A DNA stretch of 64,000 bases, taken from positions 11,904,001 through 11,968,000 of the forward strand of contig CP093831.1 of NCBI GenBank assembly GCA_033063855.1. The letters are read 5' to 3'. Shown one piece after another: positions 58,201 to 64,000 of this stretch; position 1 is the first letter of the stretch; each line of letters starts with the position of its first letter. The notes below the pieces were generated by a model. The model saw only the letters and a list, made by a program, of their open reading frames with translations, did no database searches and was not told the DNA's origin. The position numbers and the translations under genes were made by a program. Origin of the DNA: Smittia aterrima. Lineage: Eukaryota; Arthropoda; Insecta; Diptera; Chironomidae.

Positions 58201-61200
58201 TTTTTGTTCTTGATCAGCGAAAGTTCAATGAGACTGAACGAAGATGCTGATTATTCACATTCTCAATGGCTTGGAGATTTGGTAGATGAACTGACAATTT
58301 TTGGAAGCTTCAGGCCTTACAACCTCTAAGTTTTGCGAGCTTTCAAAGCTTTGCTTTTGAAGCTTTTTGTTTTGCCTTGAAAGCTCGTCAAATGTTTTTG
58401 ATTGCCCAAGGATCTGAAATCAAATATAGAAATTTCTCGAGAATCTCTAGCTCCAAGTCATTGAATACACAAAACACACTCACACCCACACATAATTCTC
58501 AATTAAATCGAATCTTTCTTCTCGAAATCATTGGATCTTAGAATAGAATCGCTCAATAGAACAAACATTTAGAGTTCTTCTTGCAGCTACAAACGACAGC
58601 AAGCAAAAGCTTTGCCCACGCAAACTCTTTTGATTTTTGATAAAAATGCGAGCAAAGGAAAAAAATTAAAACTCTTTTTTGTTGAAAAATTTCTTTATTG
58701 TAGAAAAAGGGTGCTCGTCCTGGTGAATTGGAAGTGAATAATAAACAGGTTTCTGTCGTTCCGCGAACACATTTTTTCCTCCTTTTGATTTTTGATTACA
58801 CAATTATAGAATAGAAATTAGTCAGAGAAAGGCTGCTGTAGATACAAAAGCGCCAAACATTTTGTTTCTTGACCACATTAGATTAGTCCTTTGAATCCTC
58901 TAATCATGATTTATTCGCACAACGTCGTTGATGTTGGTTACCTTCAAGCAATTGGGTCCACGAACGAACTAAAAATAAAGAACCTACGACGGGATTACGA
59001 AAGGGATTGTGTCCTGATTGTAGAGGCTGTTGGTGTTTATTAAACTTTTAGATAGAAGTTGTTGTACAGCAAACGATACTTGTAGATATGACTTTAACCA
59101 TAGAACTAAACCATTTAAAGACCCAGCGTCGAACAATAAAAATTAAAACATCGAAATGTAAATGAAAATTGAATCGAAAGTATCGAATGAATAAAATGAT
59201 TCTAGATCGATTTTGAGTAGATAGATCCTAATCCTGCTGACTTTCCTCGCGTCAACGATTGTTTTCCTTCGAGCAGAGTAAACATCGTGATCAAAGAGAA
59301 GGAAAGTCGAGAGATTTTCTTTTTTTGACACATAACAATACACGAGAAACACTTTTGAGAGAAAAAAAAACGAACGTGACATGAATTGTTTGATCAATGA
59401 GAGAGATCAAACGTTAACTCATTTCAATTTTACTTTTTTTTTCTTCATTTTGTTGAAGCTTTTTTTGCATGATTTATTTTTGAGTTATTGCTTCTAAACT
59501 TTTCATTTTGCAAATGATGCAAGTGAACGTTTGATTTTTGTGTGAGAAATATTTTGTTTGAGCTCTAACGTTAGATTCATTGAGAATGTAAATACGTCAG
59601 ACGGTTCAATGAGTCGCTGCCGCCGATTTTTTTGAAATTCGTTTTCCTTGCATAAGAAGATTTTCGAAGTGCAAAAGTTTCCATGGAACGAACAACAACC
59701 TTTCGATCTTTCTTTGTCTTCTTCTTACTTTCTTACACATTTGTGTCGTTCATTTTGTAATTTATGCTTCGTATGTGATCCTTAGAGACGAAGACCCTCA
59801 ATTGATATGCGTCGTCCAAGTGTTTCGGATATAGAAGATTTAATCAATAAGCCCTCGACACCGTTGCGTCCAGTTGGAGATGAAGGACCGCCAGCCATCG
59901 TTGATATTCAAGAGAGCTACTCAGCTGTTGAAGGTTCGCAAAGAACTTTTCTTAAAAATATCCTTTCCGCAAACAACTTCCGTCAACCCTGTTTTAAAAC
60001 TTTACGTTTCTCGTAAAATATTTAGATGCGACCGGTTACATCACAGTCCAAGTCGAGGGCAAACCTCCACCAACGTTCAAATTCTACAAGGGCGTTGGTG
60101 AGATCATCGAAGGTGGTCGCTACAAATTCATTACCGACGGCGCCACAAACTCAATCATCCTGTGCATTCGTAAAATTAAACCAAACGATGAGGGAACTTT
60201 TCGTATTGTTGTGTCTAACATTCACGGCGAAGATTCCGCCGAATGCCAGTTGTATGTGTCAGATTCTAGTGGCATGGACTTCCGTGCTATGTTGAAGAAG
60301 CGCAAATACGCAAAATGGAAGGGAGATGACAACGATCCCAACTGGGGAGACTTGAAGGAGGTCGAGAAGCCGCCAGTGCCAGCACTGAAGAAGGTTGACA
60401 GGGTAAGTTCAACGTCGTTTTGGACCATTTTGTAAATAAACCTTTGATTATGCATTTATTTCATCTGACGCATCATTTGAGAATCTTTCGAAAACGCTCG
60501 AGTCGAGAAAACTTTTCATTTTGGGTTGAAAATCTGGGAAAATTTACAAAATTCTTTTCAAAACTTTCAAACACATTCGTCATGAAAAACTTTGCAAATG
60601 TCAAACGTATAGGACATCTCAACATCACGTCGCACGTCACTAGCAGAGGTCATACCAGATTGGCCGGTATTACATCCAGTCCGAAAACAGGTTTGGTTTT
60701 CAAGTAAATAATCTTTGTCTTCTTTCGGTGTCTCAACAACCGAGCAATTGCACAAAACAAAAACACGTAATTCACACTTTCAACACTTCTGTCGATTCTT
60801 CTTAACAGTTCTCTACTCTATCTTTATTTTTATCTATGAATATCGAATGGTAAACTACATTTCTTCTCTCTATCGAAATCATTGGCATTTCTTCTTCCAC
60901 AAAAAAAAATCATTAATCCCTGGGTCGCATGAAAACTGTCGTCTCCTCTATCACTTTCAACACGCATGATGTTCAACTTTCATTCTTATCACCAACAATC
61001 CTTCCCCTTCTCTTTCTCTGTCTCTTGTTGCTTCCATGATCTCAAGCGGCGGATTTTTCATTGAATTTTGGCGGCTGGATTTTTCATTTTCATCGAAAAT
61101 TTTTCACTTTTTTTATTGGAAACAACATTGAATTTTTTAATCTTTGAATTTTCAGGAGAACTTTTTTCGTTTTCAGGAGAATTTTTACTTTTTGAAGTTT

Positions 61201-64000
61201 TTCTTTTCTTGTTAAAGTTTTGGTTATTAATTGTTTCTTGTTGTTATCTTTGACAGAAACCCGACACCTTCTCACGTCCACTCATCGATCAATTCGCTAA
61301 GGAAGGAAAGGACAAGAAGGTTGTTTTCGAGGCTCAGTTCACTAAGCCTAACTGTAAGCCAAAATGGTATTGGCGCAAAGATGAAATCTTCCCATCCTCA
61401 AAATACAAGATGATTAACGAGGGAGAGGTTTACAAACTTGTCATCAGCGCTCCAAGGGTCGAAGATTCTGGAAAATATCTTATTGATATCAACACCATCA
61501 CTTGCTTCGCTAATTTGAGCGTTGAAGAGCCTGACCCGACTTATAACTTCATCAAGCAATTGGACAAGAAGTGCAAAGGTTACTACGGTCATGACTTTGA
61601 TCTTGAATGCGCAGTCAACAGCGGAAAGGCTCAAGTCTATTGGACAAAGGCCGGAGAAAGAATCAGTGAGTTGTTAGCTTTTTGTAAACTAAAACTGTTT
61701 TCAAAACAAATTTTATTTTAGACAACGATCTTGTCGGAGAAGGCAAGAAATATCAAATTGTTAAAGAACTTTCTGGCTTCTGCAAAATGACAGTCAACAA
61801 CTGTCAACCTGGCGACGAAGGAAAATATGCTTGTCAAATCGAGAAGCAGCCAGACATGACTGAAACTGTTATTGCCCTCTCTGAATATCAATACAAGTTC
61901 ACAAAGATCTTGAAGTCAGCTCGTCTCATCGAGAAAGACACTTTGACACTTGCTTGCGAGTTGAATGACGCTCGTGGTGATGTCAAGTGGTTCAAGGGCG
62001 AAGAAGAAATTCAAAGCGACAAACGCATTGAAATTGTTAAAGACGGTCGCAAACGTAAGATCATAATCAAGGATGCTAAAGTCAGTGATGCTGGTGCGTA
62101 CTCTTGCGTTTCAAACGCTGACAAGACTCTCGCAGATATCACCGTCAATTATCAGAACAAGTTCTTGAAGAAACTCAAGGACACTGACATGATTGAACGC
62201 GAGAAGGTTGTGTTTGAAATTGAATTACAAGATCAGACTGCAAACGCTGACTGGTTCTTAAACGGAGAGCCATTGAAGGAAGGCGAAGACATTGAATTGA
62301 AGAATCTTGGAGGCGGGAAACATCAATTGATCTTCAAGAATGCTAAAATGGAACACGCCGGCAGCTTGGAGTGCAAATCTGGAGATTTGTCTTCAAAATG
62401 CGACGTTCGTGTTCTCAAGGGTGAAACAAGCCCAATTGTTGATGCTCCTGAGGTTATCGAGCAGCCAATCGATAAGGGAGGTCCGTTCGAAATTGAAATC
62501 CCTTACCGCATTGACGGAACTCGCAAGAGTCCAGTTCAAGCAAAGATCGTTGGTCCAGATGGAAAAGTCTTGGGCAAGAACGATGCTGAAATCATCATTA
62601 AAGACGACAAGGTTATCATTAAATTGAAGAAACCAAATCGTGCAATGTCAGGACCTTACAAGGTGACCATTGAAAATGCTCAAGGCGCTGTTGAAAGCCC
62701 AATCAAGCTCAACATGATGACTCCACCAACAGCTCCACAAAAACTCGAAATGAAGGATTTGTTCGAATCCAATTTCACACTCAAATGGGCACCACCAGCT
62801 GACGACGGAGGATCTCCAGTCATCGGTTACAAGATTGAAGTTGACAATCAAACTGAAAAATCTTCGTGGTACGCTTATGTGCCAAAGGATGAAGATGTCA
62901 TTCAAATTGAAAAGGGCGACAAGATCGGAAGAGTCGTCAGTGAACTCGAAAGATACATCAAACCAGCTCTCACTCGCTATAAGGTTGAAGGTTTCCGTAA
63001 GGGAAATGTGCTTAGAGTTCGCATTCGCGCTGCTAATCGCGTTGGTGAATCTGAACCAGCAAACATTAACGATCGCGTTACCATGAAGAATCCATGGAAC
63101 GTTCCAAACCCTCCACGTGACGTAGAAGTCATTGATTGGACTGAGACTACTTTGTCTGTTCAATGGAAGGCTCCTGACTCTGATGGAGGATCCCCAATCA
63201 CTGGATACGTTGTTGAATACAAGGAGAAGATGGCATCGACATGGAAATCATATGTCGAGCCTGATCCAACGAAGACAACAACAATCATCCCTGAATTGCG
63301 TACTGGAGCTCAATACGTTGTTCGTATTCGTGCTCGCAATCGTGAAGGTGACTCTGAACCTTCAGCTCAAACTCCACCAAAGATTGCTAAGGCTCGTTTC
63401 GTTAAACCATTCTTCGTTGATGTCGGAACAATGCAAAACATCACGATTAGAAAGGGACAAATTGCTCGTTGGGATGTTGCATTCGGAGGAGAACCAGATC
63501 CAACATCAGCTTGGACTTTCAGCAAGGGAAGACTTGGAGTTGCACCTGAAGTTCCTGTCAAACCAACAGCAGACGATCATGTTACACTTGAAAGTTATGA
63601 CAAGAACACTGTTCTCACTGTCAAGAAAGCAGTCCGAACTGATTCAGGTCGTTACTTTATTCGTGTCACGAACGAAGTCGGAGTTGCTGAACACAAAGCT
63701 GACTTGTTGGTTCTTGACAAGCCATCACCACCAGACGGCGAACCCGAAGCAACAAAGATTCGTTCTGATTGCGCTACTGTTGCTTTCAGACCACCGAAAG
63801 ACGATGGCGGTTGCCCAATCTTAGGTTTCATTATCGAAAAGATGGATACTGAAACTGGACGTTGGGTTAGCGCTGGTGAATGTGGACCAGAAGCAACTGA
63901 ATTCGAAGTCAAGGGATTGACTAAGGGAAAACGTTACAAGCTTCGTGTCAAGGCCTACAACAAGGAAGGCGAATCTGAACCCAGCGAAATGTCTGAGAGC
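43248..64000 (+). CDS. bt: Projectin (bent), titin/twitchin family, 3' partial
   Basis: Giant elastic protein of insect muscle; in flight muscle it links Z-disc and thick filament and in other muscles lies along the A-band. The 26 exons traced join in frame to about 3,301 residues and remain open at the window edge. Domain order is seven N-terminal Ig, a charged EEKK exon, PEVK-like exons, an RRxS-rich linker, one Ig followed by the basic FRAMLKKRKYAKW segment, five more Ig, then FnIII-FnIII-Ig-FnIII. This matches projectin, which differs from kettin/sallimus by its FnIII-Ig core. The C-terminal kinase lies beyond the window. The start ATG at 43248 precedes FAPYFKQKP, the usual opening of the first Ig. 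Larger introns (44719-45586, 51936-52494, 53276-53921, 54069-55207, 55338-56219, 56297-56965, 57002-57771, 57808-58703, 58749-59785, 60403-61256) show no other gene. Confidence 0.95.
43889..43910 (+). other. bt: Projectin microexon 2a (alternative)
   Basis: 22-nt exon between TTTTAG and GTAAGC. Entered in phase 1 and left in phase 2, it adds PADEPQE plus a split Lys between Ig1 and Ig2. It cannot be combined with microexon 2b without a stop. Confidence 0.7.
44166..44199 (+). other. bt: Projectin microexon 2b (alternative)
   Basis: 34-nt exon between TTTTAG and GTAAAA with the same phases as 2a. It adds QVVEEVPEVHE plus a split Arg. Its PEVK-like composition differs from the 2a peptide. Confidence 0.7.
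46373..46438 (+). other. bt: Projectin alternative 22-codon exon extension
   Basis: Exon 7 can end at 46372 (donor GTAATT) or at 46438 (donor GTAAGT). Both are phase 1 to the next exon, so the 66 nt between them are an in-frame optional segment after Ig4, beginning GNFNVQSNTF. The downstream donor is the better match to consensus. Confidence 0.55.
48018..48710 (+). other. bt: Projectin EEKK-repeat exon
   Basis: A single 693-nt phase-0 exon encoding 231 residues made almost only of Glu, Lys, Ala, Val and Ile. From about 48240 it is a string of six-residue units of the type (V/A/I)-EEKK-x, at DNA level an 18-nt repeat like gaagaaaagaaagcagcc. The regular E/K spacing predicts a long charged single alpha-helix or coiled coil. 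It occupies the place where PEVK elastic sequence begins in other insects. Confidence 0.85.
49503..49541 (+). repeat. TCTA microsatellite in projectin intron
   Basis: Imperfect run of tcta/tctg tetranucleotides in the intron before the 49572 exon. A similar but shorter ctctctctgtct run lies at about 49350-49366. Confidence 0.8.
51982..52026 (+). repeat. Perfect 15-bp inverted repeat, 15-nt loop
   Basis: Left arm 51982-51996 (gattctgagcttttc) is exactly complementary to right arm 52012-52026 (gaaaagctcagaatc). It begins 46 nt inside the intron after the large PEVK exon, and the stop codon that would end the frame on intron retention (51987-51989) lies in the left arm. Confidence 0.85.
56966..57001 (+). 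other. bt: Projectin cassette microexon, RPGE type 1
   Basis: 36 nt, 12 residues, KLRPGELPDDKK, phase 0 on both sides, between TACAG and GTAAAA. Confidence 0.75.
57772..57807 (+). other. bt: Projectin cassette microexon, RPGE type 2
   Basis: 36 nt, 12 residues, LKLRPGEVLDPK, phase 0, between TTTGCAG and GTACGA. Same length as the previous microexon and clearly related. Confidence 0.75.
57895..57931 (+). repeat. Intronic hairpin, 11-bp perfect stem
   Basis: Arms 57895-57905 (ttgtgaaagcc) and 57921-57931 (ggctttcacaa) with a 15-nt loop, about 90 nt downstream of the 57772-57807 microexon. Confidence 0.7.
58336..58387 (+). repeat. Intronic hairpin, 11-bp perfect outer stem
   Basis: Arms 58336-58346 (cgagctttcaa) and 58377-58387 (ttgaaagctcg). 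The spacer contains further self-complementary agctt blocks that could extend the fold. Same intron as the hairpin at 57895. Confidence 0.65.
58704..58748 (+). other. bt: Projectin cassette microexon, RPGE type 3
   Basis: 45 nt, 15 residues, KKGARPGELEVNNKQ, phase 0, between TTGTAG and GTTTCT. Shares RPGE with the two preceding microexons. Confidence 0.7.
60026..64000 (+). other. bt: Projectin core exons 24-26 (Ig and FnIII modules)
   Basis: Exons 60026-60402, 61257-61665 and 61722 to the window edge. The first encodes an Ig domain ending SDSSGMDFRAMLKKRKYAKW, the signature basic segment also present in twitchin. The next exon and the start of the last carry five Ig domains. FnIII domains begin near 62720 (PPTAPQKLEM) and 63106 (NPPRDVEVIDW); an Ig follows at about 63390-63710, and a third FnIII from about 63718 (PSPPDGEPE) is cut by the window edge. 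This FnIII-FnIII-Ig spacing is the repeating unit of the projectin/twitchin A-band core. The final exon is open for at least 2,279 nt, consistent with few introns in the core. Confidence 0.95.

Larger units (their letters stand above)
55208..59933 (+). other. bt: Projectin linker exons 18-23 with RRxS motifs and microexons
   Basis: Exons 55208-55337, 56220-56296, 56966-57001, 57772-57807, 58704-58748 and 59786-59933. Low-complexity, Arg- and Ser-rich linker just before the core Ig domains. Four RR-x-S sites occur: RRGS at 56237-56248, RRPS at 56267-56278, RRPS at 59789-59800 and RRPS at 59810-59821. These match the consensus for cAMP-dependent kinase. The three middle exons are short, phase 0 and related to each other. 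Confidence 0.85.

Noticed and set aside
1..64000. tRNA, rRNA or CRISPR content
   Set aside because: No cloverleaf with a TTCGANNC-type arm in the right context, no rRNA-like stretch and no spaced direct-repeat array was seen.

Overview
The window is about 65% AT eukaryotic DNA with short GT-AG introns, mostly 50-75 nt, and three kinds of insect gene content: a peptide-hormone GPCR, a tandem array of sugar gustatory receptors, and the N-terminal half of the giant muscle protein projectin. The family content and the compact introns suggest a fly, probably a nematoceran with a small genome. That placement is inference; nothing in the window names the species.

Layout. 1-2412 is probably intron or upstream DNA of the first gene. 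2413-6920 (+) is a partial CAPA/pyrokinin-type neuropeptide receptor (TM3 to C-terminus). 10583-23742 holds seven sugar gustatory receptor genes (Trehalose_recp / Gr5a-Gr61a-Gr64 family). Six are on the minus strand and one (16702-18258) is inverted. After a 7.3 kb gene-poor stretch comes a minus-strand radial spoke head 1 (RSPH1-like, MORN repeat) gene at 31089-32018, then two more minus-strand sugar receptors (33085-34445 and 35341-37038). A 6.2 kb gene-free stretch leads to projectin (bent), which starts at 43248 on the plus strand and runs off the right edge. Its visible 26 exons join in frame into about 3,300 residues: seven Ig domains, a charged EEKK-repeat exon, PEVK-like exons, an RRxS-rich linker with microexons, then six more Ig domains and the first FnIII/Ig modules of the core.

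I traced exon structures by hand. For each gene the exon lengths and phases were checked to sum to whole codons. Eight of the nine receptors give one complete open reading frame from a usable ATG; the first exon of 12461-13815 is unresolved, and the start at 33085-34445 is provisional.

The most interesting observation concerns the receptor at 22286-23742. It has a 55-nt intron at a position where the other eight receptors have none. That intron is about 85% identical (47/55) to a segment in the presumed 3' UTR of the RSPH1-like gene 8 kb away, and the similarity stops at both splice boundaries. This looks like a recent intron gain with a traceable relative. Projectin also shows several probable alternative-splicing devices: a pair of microexons that can only be used one at a time, two in-frame donors, three related cassette microexons, and a perfect 15-bp hairpin just inside one intron.
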